A DNA stretch of 64,000 nucleotides from Arthrobacter sp. MYb229 (GCF_002975405.1 NZ_PCPS01000001.1:186001-250000); one strand, 5' to 3'; counted from the first letter of the stretch, positions 33,733-42,839 are shown. Notes: generated from the sequence alone by a model not told the origin. A program made the numbers and translations.

Positions 33733-33779
33733 GCGCTGCTGGCGGTCTCATCCGGGATCGCCAGCAGCGCTTTGTTTTT
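33733..33779 (+). terminator. Terminator after the polyprenyl synthase gene
   Basis: A perfect 12-bp stem GCGCTGCTGGCG / CGCCAGCAGCGC is followed by TTTGTTTTT. Confidence 0.92.
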
Positions 33780-33953
33780 AATCCGCCAGCCGGCTACCGG
33801 TTTCTTGGCGAAGGGCAATTGCAGGATGAGGCAAAACGCCAGGCCGTAGAACGGGTTGGGCCGCAAGGATTCGCTCGTTGCGCAGAATTGGGCGGCCAAC
33901 CGTGAGCGCCAGGTGCGCGAGCTTGGAAACATCAGGCCCTGTGAGCGGTCCTG

Positions 33954-34466
33954 TCAGCGGATGATTTCGTCCTGCTGAAGGCGGTTTGGGTGCTCGGGCG
34001 AGCATAGCGCCGCGCGCAGCTCCCTGGCCTTCTGCGCCCGGTCGTCGACCGGGACGCGATGGCGCAGCTGGCGGTACAGCTCGTCGTCTGCATAGCGCGG
34101 AAACACATGCTGGTGATAGTGCCAGACATGCTGATTGCCCGCAGGCTCGTTGTGCTGGCGGGTGCTGGTTCCTTCCGGATTCCACGCCAATTTCATCGCC
34201 AGGGCGACGCGCTTGGTCTCCCACATGATGGCAGAGCCGGTTCGCTCATCCAGGTCGTAGAGCGCTTCCAAATGCGCCGTGGGAATGATCATCACATGAC
34301 CGCCGTAGTTCCCGAATCCGTCGCAGGCCATGATCGCGGCCACCAATTCGGTCTGATAGATCAGATCGCTCGGCGCGCAGAGGTTGCCTTCGCTAAATGG
34401 CTGCTCGTTGACAAGCTCGCAAAAAGGGCAACGATATCCTGCTGGTTCGTGGGAACTATGCAGCAC
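33954..34466 (-). CDS. HIT-family protein
   Basis: 170 residues. The histidine triad is seen as HVWHYHQHVF (about 112-121), preceded by GGHVMIIPTAHLEALYDL. A CPFC pair at residues 13-16 may bind zinc. HIT proteins hydrolyse or transfer nucleotidyl groups; the exact substrate is not clear. The GTG start shares one base with the stop of the upstream gene (TAGTG), so both are translated as a unit. Confidence 0.85.
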   Translation of the reverse strand: MLHSSHEPAGYRCPFCELVNEQPFSEGNLCAPSDLIYQTELVAAIMACDGFGNYGGHVMIIPTAHLEALYDLDERTGSAIMWETKRVALAMKLAWNPEGTSTRQHNEPAGNQHVWHYHQHVFPRYADDELYRQLRHRVPVDDRAQKARELRAALCSPEHPNRLQQDEIIR

Positions 34467-34900
34467 TAGTCATCCAGTTCGGCGGCTAGTTCTTCGAAGA
34501 CCCAGCTGAACAGGTCCAAGGTGAATTCGCTGAAGGTTCCTTCTTCGCTGACCCAGGTTCCCTTGGCATTATTGCGGCGGTAAACGATCGGATCCGGCAC
34601 GTCGAGCTGGGAGGCTTTAAAGCCCCAAACGTATTTCTCTTCTTCGTCTTCGAGGAACAACAGGTAGTCCCCGTCGATTTCCAGCTCTTCGGGATCGAAG
34701 AAGAAATGGTAGGCCTCGGTGAAATCCTCGTTATTACCCACCGCAAGGTAGAACTCTTCGAGCACGAAAGGAATGGAAACCCCCGATTGGGCCAGCCCCT
34801 CGGCCAATTCTTCGGCGGTCAATCCGTCAGCTTCATTCCACTGGTCCTCAAGGTACTTGGGGACGAGGGAACGGAACTTCTCAAGAAACATGTCAGCCAT
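34466..34900 (-). CDS. SMI1/KNR4 (SUKH)-like protein
   Basis: 144 residues, acidic, no signal or membrane segment. The order of strands and the blocks IPFVLEEFYLAVGN, YLLFLEDEEEKYVWGF and VYRRNN resemble SUKH-fold proteins, many of which are immunity proteins to secreted toxins. No toxin gene lies nearby, so a housekeeping or stray immunity role cannot be told apart. It is one base-overlapped with the HIT gene and has a probable leaderless promoter. Confidence 0.5.
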   Translation of the reverse strand: MADMFLEKFRSLVPKYLEDQWNEADGLTAEELAEGLAQSGVSIPFVLEEFYLAVGNNEDFTEAYHFFFDPEELEIDGDYLLFLEDEEEKYVWGFKASQLDVPDPIVYRRNNAKGTWVSEEGTFSEFTLDLFSWVFEELAAELDD

Positions 34901-34906
34901 GTCTTT

Positions 34907-34912
34907 ATCCTA
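34907..34912 (-). promoter_or_regulatory. Leaderless -10 box of the SUKH-like/HIT operon
   Basis: TAGGAT on the minus strand ends six bases before ATG 34900. The AGGA within it is also a possible ribosome site, so the case is less clear than others. Confidence 0.4.
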
Positions 34913-34919
34913 TCGAGAA

Positions 34920-36323
34920 TTAGCCCAGTTCAAGTGCGCTCAACGCGATCCACAGCTGCACACGATCGCTTGTGACGTTCGGGTCGTACCCGGTGAGTTC
35001 GGATATCTGCTGCATGCGATAGCGCACGGTATTGCGGTGCAAGCCCAGTGATTCCGCGACGGCGCCCACCGAACCGTCGCGATTAAGGTACTCACGCAGC
35101 GTCCGTTCGAGGTCGGAATCGTGAGTTGCATCAAATTTGCGAATCGGGCCCAAGGCTTCCTCGGCCAGGTCCTGCAAGGGCACATCTCGGGCGGCAAGCA
35201 ACAGCGAGGTTAGCGACAACTTATTGGGCACGTTGACGCGGTCACCATGGCGCAAGGCTTCGAGAGCTTCAAAATAGCTCCACCGGATGCCCGGGGTATT
35301 CGGGTAGCGCCCGCCATATCCCACCCGTGCGGTGATACCCGCGTCATTCAGATAGGTATCAAGTCGTCGAACCGAATGCTGCAGCTGGTTGTGCGCCACA
35401 ATAATCGCCAGGCGGTCCTCGACGATCACGGAAACCTGTGAGCTCAGTTCGGCTGGCAAGGGAAGCGCCGGTAGGCGTTCGGGGTGCGTCGCGGCCTGAA
35501 TCAGGATCACCGCATGCTCGCGCTTCGGATTGAGCCCCAGCGCGCCGATTCTGACCGTCGCATCGTCCCCGGCCAGCGTGCCGGCGGCCAGGTCCGCCAG
35601 CACCTGCCCGTTGGATTGGCGCTCCGAGGCGAGCAGCCGGGCGTTGTTGGCAACTTCCAATCCGATCAGCGACTGCGCGTATTCGATCAGAGGATCCGGC
35701 GCGTACGGCTGCGCCAGGTGCAGAACGCATTTGTCGCGGATGCCGGTGGCCACCGGCAGGCTATTCCAATCGCGTTGCGCATCGTAGTTGCCACTGATGC
35801 ATTCGCCATAAAGTGTCAACGCCACGTCGGTCTTCAATATCCGGGCGAGTTCGTCGAGCATGGTGTCCAGATCGGAGGACAGCAATGCGCGGGTCAGCCG
35901 CTGGTGCGAGCGCAGCAGCCGTTCGAGCCGCTGCAGGTGGTCCGCGTTCAGCGCCTCGGCGATGATTCGAGTGATTGCGGCAAAGGGAATCTGATAGGGA
36001 ACCTCGAAGACCGGGAGACCGACCTCATTTGCTGTTTGCAAGATCGAGGCTGGGACATTTTTGTGGCCCAAGCCGGTACCGAATCCCAAGGCCACGACGT
36101 CGTTCTGCGCGAGGGTCTTGACGAATTCTCGTTGGCTGGCCGTCGTCTTCTGCCGTACGCCCGTGGTGAGCACGATTTCTCGACCGGTGAGGAAGTCTGC
36201 CGGATTGAGAAGTTCGGTGACCGCGCCCCAGGTGATTGCGGTGTCATTGGCTGCCGAATGATCGTTGAGCGGACGAAGATCCAGCTCGTCAAGGGCCAAT
36301 AGGGCGCGTAGTGTGATTGCCAT
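34920..36323 (-). CDS. PucR-family transcriptional regulator, probable regulator of the GABA locus
   Basis: 467 residues: an N-terminal PucR sensor domain (about 1-130, TGREIVLTTGV), a middle GGDEF-related segment, and the C-terminal PucR helix-turn-helix (VGAVAESLGLHRNTVRYRMQQI). It is divergent from the SLC6 transporter-metS-gabT unit. In Corynebacterium glutamicum a PucR-type protein controls gabTDP, so a GABA-responsive role is inferred. A TAGAAT box six bases before ATG indicates a leaderless mRNA. Confidence 0.85.
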   Translation of the reverse strand: MAITLRALLALDELDLRPLNDHSAANDTAITWGAVTELLNPADFLTGREIVLTTGVRQKTTASQREFVKTLAQNDVVALGFGTGLGHKNVPASILQTANEVGLPVFEVPYQIPFAAITRIIAEALNADHLQRLERLLRSHQRLTRALLSSDLDTMLDELARILKTDVALTLYGECISGNYDAQRDWNSLPVATGIRDKCVLHLAQPYAPDPLIEYAQSLIGLEVANNARLLASERQSNGQVLADLAAGTLAGDDATVRIGALGLNPKREHAVILIQAATHPERLPALPLPAELSSQVSVIVEDRLAIIVAHNQLQHSVRRLDTYLNDAGITARVGYGGRYPNTPGIRWSYFEALEALRHGDRVNVPNKLSLTSLLLAARDVPLQDLAEEALGPIRKFDATHDSDLERTLREYLNRDGSVGAVAESLGLHRNTVRYRMQQISELTGYDPNVTSDRVQLWIALSALELG

Positions 36324-36329
36324 ACCGCA

Positions 36330-36335
36330 ATTCTA
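36330..36335 (-). promoter_or_regulatory. Leaderless -10 box of the pucR-type gene
   Basis: TAGAAT on the minus strand ends six bases before ATG 36323, with no ribosome site. Confidence 0.55.
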
Positions 36336-36375
36336 TGGTGCCGCGCAAAAGTTCCCGAAAAACGAAGTTGTTCAG

Positions 36376-36410
36376 ATTATGGACATTTTTCTTGGAGAAT
36401 TGCCCATAAT
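36376..36410. promoter_or_regulatory. Inverted repeat in the pucR/SLC6 divergent promoter
   Basis: ATTATGG (36376-36382) and CCATAAT (36404-36410) are exact reverse complements with centres 28 bp apart, close to whole helical turns. It is a candidate site for the PucR-type regulator. Confidence 0.4.
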
Positions 36411-36425
36411 GTGAACCATTTGCGC

Positions 36426-36431
36426 TAGTTT
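36426..36431 (+). promoter_or_regulatory. Leaderless -10 box of the SLC6 transporter gene
   Basis: TAGTTT ends six bases before ATG 36438 and no ribosome site is seen. Confidence 0.55.
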
Positions 36432-36437
36432 AGTGCC

Positions 36438-38045
36438 ATGAGCACTCCATCTTTGAAAAAGGGCGCTCCACTCGCTGAAGGCAAGCGCGAGACGTTCTCG
36501 TCGCGCAAGCTTTTTATTCTCTCGGCGATTGGTTCAGCCGTTGGTCTGGGAAACATCTGGCGTTTCCCCTATGTCGCCTACGAGAACGGTGGCGGCGCGT
36601 TCCTCATTCCGTACCTCGTCGCAATTCTCTGCGCCGGTATTCCACTGCTATTCCTTGACTATTCGATAGGCCACCGCTACCGAGGTTCGGCCCCGCTGGC
36701 ATATCGCCGGGCGAGCCGCAAGGCCGAGGTGCTTGGCTGGTGGCAGGTACTGATCTGCTTCATTATCGCCATCTACTACGCGGCAATTATCGCGTGGGCG
36801 GCCATGTACTGCTGGTTCTCCCTCACGAAGGCCTGGGATGACAACCCCGATGGCGCTGGTGCCTTCTTCCAGAGCGACTTCCTCCAGGTCGCACCCGAAG
36901 CCGGTGTCTCGATGGATATCGTGGGCGGGGTCTTCGGGCCGATGCTCGGCGTCTGGCTGGTAGCCATCATCATTATGGTCGCCGGTGTCAACAAGGGCAT
37001 TTCGCGTGCCAACGGCTTCATCATGCCGCTGCTGATCGTGATGTTCTTGATCCTTGTGGTCCAGTCCGTCTTCCTTCCCGGAGCAGTCGATGGCCTGAAC
37101 GCCTTCTTCACTCCGAACTTCGAAGCATTGTCGAACCCAGGGGTTTGGGCTGCGGCCTTCGGCCACATCTTCTTCTCCCTGTCCATCGCCTTCGGCATCA
37201 TGGTCACCTACTCCTCGTACATGAGGCGCAAGAGCGACCTGACCGGCTCGGGCTACGTGGTGGCCTTCGCCAACTCCAGCTTCGAACTGCTTGCCGGCAT
37301 TGGCGTTTTCGCGGCGCTGGGCTTCATGGCCTACAACGCGAACTCCGCGGTCTCCGATGTGGCCGCCAGCGGCATTGGGCTGGCCTTCATTGCCTTCCCG
37401 ACCATCGTTTCTGCCGCGCCTTTCGGCTCGGTCATCGGCGTGCTGTTCTTCGGTTCGCTGGTCTTCGCGGGAATTACCTCGCTGATTTCGATCCTCGAAG
37501 TCATCGTGGCGGCGTTCCAAGACAAGCTGGGCTGGAACCGCAAGGCCGCTACCTTGGTGGTGACCCTTCCGGTGGCGCTCGTTTCGATGATTCTGTTCCC
37601 AACCACCACCGGTCTGTACCTGCTGGATACCATGGACGCGTTCGTGAACCAGTTCGGCATTCTCGCCTGTGCATTGGTTCTGGTCATTGTCTTCGGCGCT
37701 GGCCTGGGCATGCTGCCGCGCCTGGCCAAGCACCTGAACCGCCACAGCTCCATCAAGCTGGGTACCGCGTGGATGGTTCTCGTCGGTGGTGTCGGTCCGG
37801 CAGCGCTTGGCTACATGCTGATCAACGAAATCCAGACCAAGATCGCCGAGCCGTATTCCGGCTACCCGGTCTGGTTCAACGGTGTCTTCGGCTGGGGCAT
37901 GGCAGGTGCCTTGATCGTCGGTGCGGTGCTGCTCGCGCTCGTTCCATGGAGCAAAAAGTCGAAGCTGAACGATCCCGAATTTGCGGAACATCAGAAACAC
38001 GTCGAGGCAGAAGAGTTGCCCGATCCAGTTGGAAAGGAGTACTAG
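36438..38045 (+). CDS. SLC6-family (sodium:neurotransmitter symporter) amino-acid transporter
   Basis: 535 residues with about 12 membrane helices. Helix 1 carries the family signature SAVGLGNIWRFPY with the unwound Asn/Gly region, followed by ENGGGAFLIPY. Related actinobacterial proteins (MetP) import methionine and alanine with sodium. Here the neighbours gabT and a PucR regulator suggest GABA or beta-alanine as cargo (inference). The next gene starts two bases after the stop and encodes the small partner subunit. Confidence 0.9.
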   Translation: MSTPSLKKGAPLAEGKRETFSSRKLFILSAIGSAVGLGNIWRFPYVAYENGGGAFLIPYLVAILCAGIPLLFLDYSIGHRYRGSAPLAYRRASRKAEVLGWWQVLICFIIAIYYAAIIAWAAMYCWFSLTKAWDDNPDGAGAFFQSDFLQVAPEAGVSMDIVGGVFGPMLGVWLVAIIIMVAGVNKGISRANGFIMPLLIVMFLILVVQSVFLPGAVDGLNAFFTPNFEALSNPGVWAAAFGHIFFSLSIAFGIMVTYSSYMRRKSDLTGSGYVVAFANSSFELLAGIGVFAALGFMAYNANSAVSDVAASGIGLAFIAFPTIVSAAPFGSVIGVLFFGSLVFAGITSLISILEVIVAAFQDKLGWNRKAATLVVTLPVALVSMILFPTTTGLYLLDTMDAFVNQFGILACALVLVIVFGAGLGMLPRLAKHLNRHSSIKLGTAWMVLVGGVGPAALGYMLINEIQTKIAEPYSGYPVWFNGVFGWGMAGALIVGAVLLALVPWSKKSKLNDPEFAEHQKHVEAEELPDPVGKEY

Positions 38046-38047
38046 TC

Positions 38048-38188
38048 ATGAGCGGCATTGCAATCACCTTCATGATCATCGCCATGTTGACCATTTGGGG
38101 CGGCCTGGCGATCAGCCTAGTGAATCTCTCGCGCAATCCGGAAAAGCACGATGACGATGTCGAGCCGGTCACCACTGGCAACGAATAA
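38048..38188 (+). CDS. MetS-like small subunit of the SLC6 transporter
   Basis: 46 residues: a single membrane helix (MSGIAITFMIIAMLTIWGGL) and an acidic tail. GAAAGGAG, overlapping the end of the transporter gene, is an excellent ribosome site. It matches the methionine/alanine importer small-subunit family, where MetS is needed for MetP activity in C. glutamicum. Confidence 0.88.
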   Translation: MSGIAITFMIIAMLTIWGGLAISLVNLSRNPEKHDDDVEPVTTGNE

Positions 38189-38213
38189 ACACCAGGCCAC
38201 TGCCTAAAGAACT

Positions 38214-38260
38214 AAGCCTCCTCCTCTTCGGACCAGCGTCCGGAGCGGAGGAGGCTTTTT
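38214..38260 (+). terminator. Terminator after the SLC6/MetS unit
   Basis: An 11-bp stem AAGCCTCCTCC / GGAGGAGGCTT with an inner hairpin is followed by a T-run. Confidence 0.9.
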
Positions 38261-38395
38261 CTCTGTGCAAGTGCACTGTGAATGTGGTTCATTATTGTGC
38301 TGGTATGGGTAGAGCAATACGCCGCACGGCCATATTCTTCTAGATAGAGTCATTCCGGCAACAAGGACCGGCAATATTTTTCGAAAGGAAACACG

Positions 38396-39736
38396 GTGGA
38401 CGTTACTTACCGCATTGAGCAGAAACGCCAGATTAATGGTGCCTTCCCAGGACCGAAGTCCCAAGCATTGAGCGCCCGCCGTGCCAAGGCGGTCGCCGCC
38501 GGCGTGGCATCGAGCCTGCCGGTCTACGCAGCCGATGTCGATGGCGGCATCATCGTCGACGTTGACGGCAACCAGCTGATCGACCTGGGCTCCGGCATTG
38601 CCGTGACCTCCGTAGGCGCTTCCAACCCTGCGGTGGCCAAGGCCGTTGCCGAGCAGGCGGCTCGTTTCACCCACACCTGCTTCATGGTGGCCCCTTATGA
38701 GAACTACATCGAGCTGGCCGAGAAGCTCGCAGCGATCACTCCGGGCAACTTCGAGAAGCGCGCAGTGTTCTTCAACTCCGGGGCCGAGGCGGTAGAAAAC
38801 GCGATCAAGGTTGCTCGTGTGGCTACCGGCCGCCAGGCGGTTGTCGCCTTCGACCACGCCTACCACGGCCGCACCAACCTCACCATGGGCCTGACCGCCA
38901 AGGCAGCTCCCTACAAGCGCGGCTTCGGTCCGCTGGCACCGGAGATCTACCGGATGCCAATGAGCTACCCATACCGCGAGGAAAACCCGAACATCTCCGG
39001 CAAGGAAGCCGCCGAGCGCGCGATCCTGGCCATGGAGAAGCAGATTGGCGGCGACCAGATTGCCGCGATCATCATCGAGCCAATCCAGGGCGAGGGCGGC
39101 TTCATCGTCCCGGCCACCGGCTTCCTGCCGCGCGTGGTCGAATGGGCCAAGGAAAACGGCATCGTCTTCATCGCCGATGAAGTCCAGGCCGGATTTGCCC
39201 GCGCCGGTGCGTGGTTCGCTTCGGAAATCGAAGGGATCGAACCCGATCTGGTGACCGTGGCCAAGGGCATCGCCGGCGGCATGCCATTGTCGGGACTCAT
39301 CGGGCGCGCAGAATTGCTCGATTCGGTGCACGGCGGCGGACTCGGCGGAACCTATGGCGGCAACCCGGTCGCGGTGGCCGCGGCGCTGGAGAGCATCAAG
39401 TTCATGGAAGAGCAGGATCTGGCCGGGCGCGCCCGCGAGATCGAAAAGCAGTTCTTCGCCCGCTTCGAAGCCCTGCAAAAGGATGTTTCGGCGCTGGGTG
39501 ACGTTCGCGGCCGCGGCGCGATGGTTGCCCTCGAACTGGTCAAGGCCGGTGGCAAGGAACCAGACGCGGAGCTGACCAAGAAGGTCGCCGCCGAGTGCCT
39601 GGCCCAGGGGGTGCTGATCCTCACCTGCGGTACCTACGGCAACGTGGCGCGCCTGCTGCCTCCGTTGGTCATCGGGGACGCTCTGCTGAGCGAAGCCTTC
39701 GATGTCCTCGAGGCAGCGATTCGCAAGCACGCGTAA
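38396..39736 (+). CDS. gabT: 4-Aminobutyrate aminotransferase
   Basis: 446 residues, class III PLP aminotransferase. Diagnostic blocks are FFNSGAEAVENAIK, DHAYHGRTNLTM, IIEPIQGEGGF, DEVQAGF and the PLP lysine in VTVAKGIAGGMPLSG. The sequence closely follows mycobacterial GabT over its whole length. It transfers the amino group of GABA to 2-oxoglutarate. AAAGGA before the GTG start is the ribosome site. No gabD lies directly downstream; a terminator closes the gene. Confidence 0.93.
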   Translation: MDVTYRIEQKRQINGAFPGPKSQALSARRAKAVAAGVASSLPVYAADVDGGIIVDVDGNQLIDLGSGIAVTSVGASNPAVAKAVAEQAARFTHTCFMVAPYENYIELAEKLAAITPGNFEKRAVFFNSGAEAVENAIKVARVATGRQAVVAFDHAYHGRTNLTMGLTAKAAPYKRGFGPLAPEIYRMPMSYPYREENPNISGKEAAERAILAMEKQIGGDQIAAIIIEPIQGEGGFIVPATGFLPRVVEWAKENGIVFIADEVQAGFARAGAWFASEIEGIEPDLVTVAKGIAGGMPLSGLIGRAELLDSVHGGGLGGTYGGNPVAVAAALESIKFMEEQDLAGRAREIEKQFFARFEALQKDVSALGDVRGRGAMVALELVKAGGKEPDAELTKKVAAECLAQGVLILTCGTYGNVARLLPPLVIGDALLSEAFDVLEAAIRKHA

Positions 39737-39747
39737 CTCGCTCAAAC

Positions 39748-39783
39748 ACGAGAGGCCTGGTTCTGTTGAACCAGGCCTCTCGT
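39748..39783. terminator. Bidirectional terminator between gabT and rarD
   Basis: A perfect 16-bp stem with loop TGTT lies between the convergent stops; the 3' arm ends a few bases from the rarD stop. Confidence 0.9.
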
Positions 39784-39786
39784 GCG

Positions 39787-40725
39787 TCAACTAACCTGTT
39801 TAGGTTCCGGGCCGCGCCCTGCCCGCGGCGTGCGAACCATGTCGAGAATGATCAGCACAACCGCCGCCCAGACCAACCCGAAGCCGATCCAACGCTCCAC
39901 CGGCATCGACTCGCCGAAAACCAGCAGGCCGAGGATGAACTGCATGATCGGTGCCAAGAACTGCAAGGAGCCCAGGGTGCTCAGCGGCAGGCGGCGTGCG
40001 GCACCGCCGAAAAGCAGCAATGGCACGGCGGTGATAATGCCGCTGGCAGCCAACAGGGCCAGCATCGGTAACTCAACGCCGGCTAGCGCCGAGGCGCCCT
40101 GGCTCGACGTCCAGATCAGGAAGCCGCCAGCGAGCGGCGCCAAGATGAGCGTTTCCATGGTCAGCGCGCCAAGGGCCGTACCGCTTTTCCCCACCTGGCT
40201 CTTGACCAGTCCGTAGAAGCCGAAGGAAAACGCCAAGCCCAGCGAGATCCACGGGACCCGGCCGAGGCCGAAAGTCAGAACCAGCACCGCGATCGTGGCA
40301 ACGGCCAAGGCGGACCACTGCAACCGGCTCAGCCTTTCCTTCAGGACAATCACGCCGAGCACGATGGCGACGATGGGATTGATGAAGTAGCCCAGCGAGG
40401 CTTCAAGGACATGGCCGGTGAGCACCGCCACGGCATAGAGCGTCCAGTTCACCGCGATCAGCACGCTGGCCAGCGCCAGCCGGCCCACCGCCTGGCGATC
40501 CCTGAACATGCTGAGGAACAAGCGAATCTGCTTGGTCGCGAACAGCAGCAGGGCGCAGAAAACCAGCGAGAAGACGATGCGCACGGCGACGAATTCGAAG
40601 GCGGAGATTTCCGGCAGCAACAGGAAGTACAGGGGGAGCAGGCCCCAGACCAAATATGCGGTCGTGCCTTGGATCAGGCCAAGGGAATGTTCGGAGCGAA
40701 CGGGTTTATTGCTGCCGGAACTCAT
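39787..40725 (-). CDS. rarD: RarD-type EamA-family transporter
   Basis: 312 residues, ten hydrophobic helices in two EamA repeats. RarD-type blocks are YLVWGLLPLYF near the start, LIAVNWTLYAVAV and ASLGYFINPI. These are drug/metabolite superfamily exporters of unknown cargo (the name comes from a chloramphenicol phenotype in other bacteria). Start ATG 40725; no strong ribosome site. Confidence 0.88.
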   Translation of the reverse strand: MSSGSNKPVRSEHSLGLIQGTTAYLVWGLLPLYFLLLPEISAFEFVAVRIVFSLVFCALLLFATKQIRLFLSMFRDRQAVGRLALASVLIAVNWTLYAVAVLTGHVLEASLGYFINPIVAIVLGVIVLKERLSRLQWSALAVATIAVLVLTFGLGRVPWISLGLAFSFGFYGLVKSQVGKSGTALGALTMETLILAPLAGGFLIWTSSQGASALAGVELPMLALLAASGIITAVPLLLFGGAARRLPLSTLGSLQFLAPIMQFILGLLVFGESMPVERWIGFGLVWAAVVLIILDMVRTPRAGRGPEPKQVS

Positions 40726-41019
40726 TAGTTAATCGTTTCTACTTCCACCGAGCCGCCACGGGCCGCAAGGGCGCCATGGATCGAGCATTATGAGTCGATC
40801 GTATGCCCAACGGCCGGGCGCGGCCGTACAAGGTGATGGTAGTCACCCCGCGGCTCAATCTGGAAAGAGCCGGGAACTAAAGCACATCCGCGAGGGGCGC
40901 CGTGATCCATCTCGCACCCGGTGCGCGGGCCTCCGGCTGGGAACAAAAACATCGACTGGCTCGTTCAAATACACTAAAGGGAACCGCAATGGGATTTCGT
41001 ATATGGGAGTGGACCTAAG

Positions 41020-41883
41020 GTGCATCAACACAACAATGGCTTCAAAACCGCGCTTTTGCTCGGTGGCATGTTTGCCCTCCTGCTGGCGCTCGGCTCGCTG
41101 ATTTCCTTCGGCAGCGGAAACGGCTCATTCATCTGGATCTTTGCCCTGATCGGCGTGGGCACCACCGCCTATGGCTACTGGAACAGCGACAAGATCGCCC
41201 TGCGCTCGATGCACGCCTACCCCATCACCGAAGCGGATCAGCCGGCCATGTACCGCATCGTTCGCGAGCTGTCGATTAACGCCCAGCAGCCGATGCCGCG
41301 GCTCTATGTATCCCCAACGACCTCGCCCAACGCCTTCGCGACCGGCCGCAACCCGCAGAACGCCGCGGTATGCTGCACCGAGGGAATCTTGCAGCTGCTC
41401 GACGAGCGCGAGCTGCGCGGCGTGCTGGGCCACGAACTGATGCACGTGTACAACCGGGACATCCTCACCTCTTCGGTGGCGGCGGCCGTGGCCGGCGTGA
41501 TTACCTCCGTCGCCCAATTCATGCTGTTCTTCGGCGGACGGGACAACCGCAACGTCAACCCGATCGCGTTGATTGCCATGTCCTTGCTGGCACCGCTTGC
41601 CGCGTCGCTCATCCAGATGGCCGTGAGCCGAACCCGTGAATTCGATGCGGATGAAGATGGCGCCAAACTCACCGGAGATCCGCTGGCGCTGGCCAGCGCC
41701 TTACGCCGGCTTGAATCCGGGATCAGCGCCGCCCCGCTTGCCGCGCAAGACCAGAAGCTGGTGAACAGCTCGCACCTGATGATCGCGAACCCCTTCGGCT
41801 CGCGCCTGAAGCAGATGTTCTCGACCCACCCATCCATGGACGACCGAGTAGCCCGTTTGGAAGCGATGGCCCGAGGCCGCTAA
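41020..41883 (+). CDS. htpX: HtpX-like membrane zinc metalloprotease
   Basis: 287 residues of the M48B family. The zinc motif HELMH is at about 138-142 and the third ligand Glu in [12 protein letters not shown] follows. Two N-terminal and two internal membrane helices fit HtpX, which degrades damaged membrane proteins. GGGAG lies 11 bases before the GTG start. It is monocistronic. Confidence 0.92.
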   Translation: MHQHNNGFKTALLLGGMFALLLALGSLISFGSGNGSFIWIFALIGVGTTAYGYWNSDKIALRSMHAYPITEADQPAMYRIVRELSINAQQPMPRLYVSPTTSPNAFATGRNPQNAAVCCTEGILQLLDERELRGVLGHELMHVYNRDILTSSVAAAVAGVITSVAQFMLFFGGRDNRNVNPIALIAMSLLAPLAASLIQMAVSRTREFDADEDGAKLTGDPLALASALRRLESGISAAPLAAQDQKLVNSSHLMIANPFGSRLKQMFSTHPSMDDRVARLEAMARGR

Positions 41884-41909
41884 ATACTTCGGTTGAAAAT
41901 TCACCATGC

Positions 41910-41956
41910 AATGACAAAGCCGCTGCCAACTGTTCGTTGGCAACGGCTTTGTCATT
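41910..41956. terminator. Bidirectional terminator between htpX and yajQ
   Basis: A stem of about 20 bp (41910-41930 / 41936-41956, one internal mismatch) with loop TGTTC lies between the convergent genes. Confidence 0.9.
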
Positions 41957-41973
41957 GGCGCTCCGGCGGGTTC

Positions 41974-42462
41974 CTAGCGGAAGTTCACGAACTGGAGGTC
42001 AGCTTCGTCGAAGCCGCGCAGCAGCGTCATGGTCTCCTGCAGGTCGTCGCGGGACTTGGACGAAACACGCAGCTCGTCGCCCTGGATGGTGGACTTGACG
42101 CCCTTCGGCGCTTCGTCGCGAATGAGCTTATTGATCTTCTTGGCAACGTCTTGGGCGATGCCCTCGACGATGGACGCCTCGATGCGGTACTCCTTGCCCG
42201 AAGCATAAGGTTCGCCAGCGTCCAAGGACTTCAGCGAGATGTTGCGCTTGACCAGTTTGGACTGGAAGATGTCCAGCACAGCCTTGACGCGCTCCTCGGC
42301 GTTGGCCTTCATCAGGATCTTCTCGCCGCTGTAATCGATCTCGGCGCCGACGCCCTTGAAGTCGTATCGCTGCACGATTTCCTTCTGGGCCTGGTGTAGT
42401 GCGTTGGCGACTTCTTGGCTGTCTACCTTGCTGACGACATCAAAAGTGGAATCGCTAGCCAT
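41974..42462 (-). CDS. yajQ: YajQ-family nucleotide-binding protein
   Basis: 162 residues with the YajQ signature throughout: STFDVVSKVD start, RYDFKG, LRVSSKSRDDLQ and the FVNFR end. YajQ proteins bind nucleotides, in some bacteria cyclic-di-GMP; the role in actinobacteria is open. AAGGAGA before ATG is the ribosome site. Confidence 0.92.
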   Translation of the reverse strand: MASDSTFDVVSKVDSQEVANALHQAQKEIVQRYDFKGVGAEIDYSGEKILMKANAEERVKAVLDIFQSKLVKRNISLKSLDAGEPYASGKEYRIEASIVEGIAQDVAKKINKLIRDEAPKGVKSTIQGDELRVSSKSRDDLQETMTLLRGFDEADLQFVNFR

Positions 42463-42627
42463 GTGATTTCTCCTTGGTGTTCTACGGGTCCAATTCGCTT
42501 CATAGCCTACCGGTTTAGCAGCGCGAATTTGGGCTGTGATCAGGCTTACATCAAAAATGCGCCTCTCGATTTCACAAGTCCCCGAAACTCCTGTAGAGTT
42601 ATTTCTCGTTCCGACGTGAACAAACGG

Positions 42628-42709
42628 GGCAGATTACCCGAGTGGCCAAAGGGGGCTGACTGTAAATCAGCTGGCAACGCCTTCACTGGTTCGAATCCAG
42701 TATCTGCCA
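42628..42709 (+). tRNA. tRNA-Tyr (anticodon GTA)
   Basis: 82 bases, class II with a long variable arm. The acceptor stem GGCAGAT pairs with ATCTGCC, the anticodon loop is CTGTAAA, and the T-arm ACTGGTTCGAATCCAGT is normal. CCA is not encoded. TAGAGT at 42593-42598 is a likely -10 box. Confidence 0.97.
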
Positions 42710-42715
42710 CAAATG

Positions 42716-42747
42716 ACTCCCAGATCTTAGGATCTGGGAGTTTTTTG
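42716..42747 (+). terminator. Terminator after tRNA-Tyr
   Basis: A perfect 11-bp stem ACTCCCAGATC / GATCTGGGAGT is followed by six T. Confidence 0.93.
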
Positions 42748-42839
42748 CATCTCCGGAAAAGTACGCAAAAATCCCGATATTTCGGGTTTTCGAACTGCGC
42801 TCCATGTCTCTCAGCTACGTACTTGTGGCCGAATTCGGC

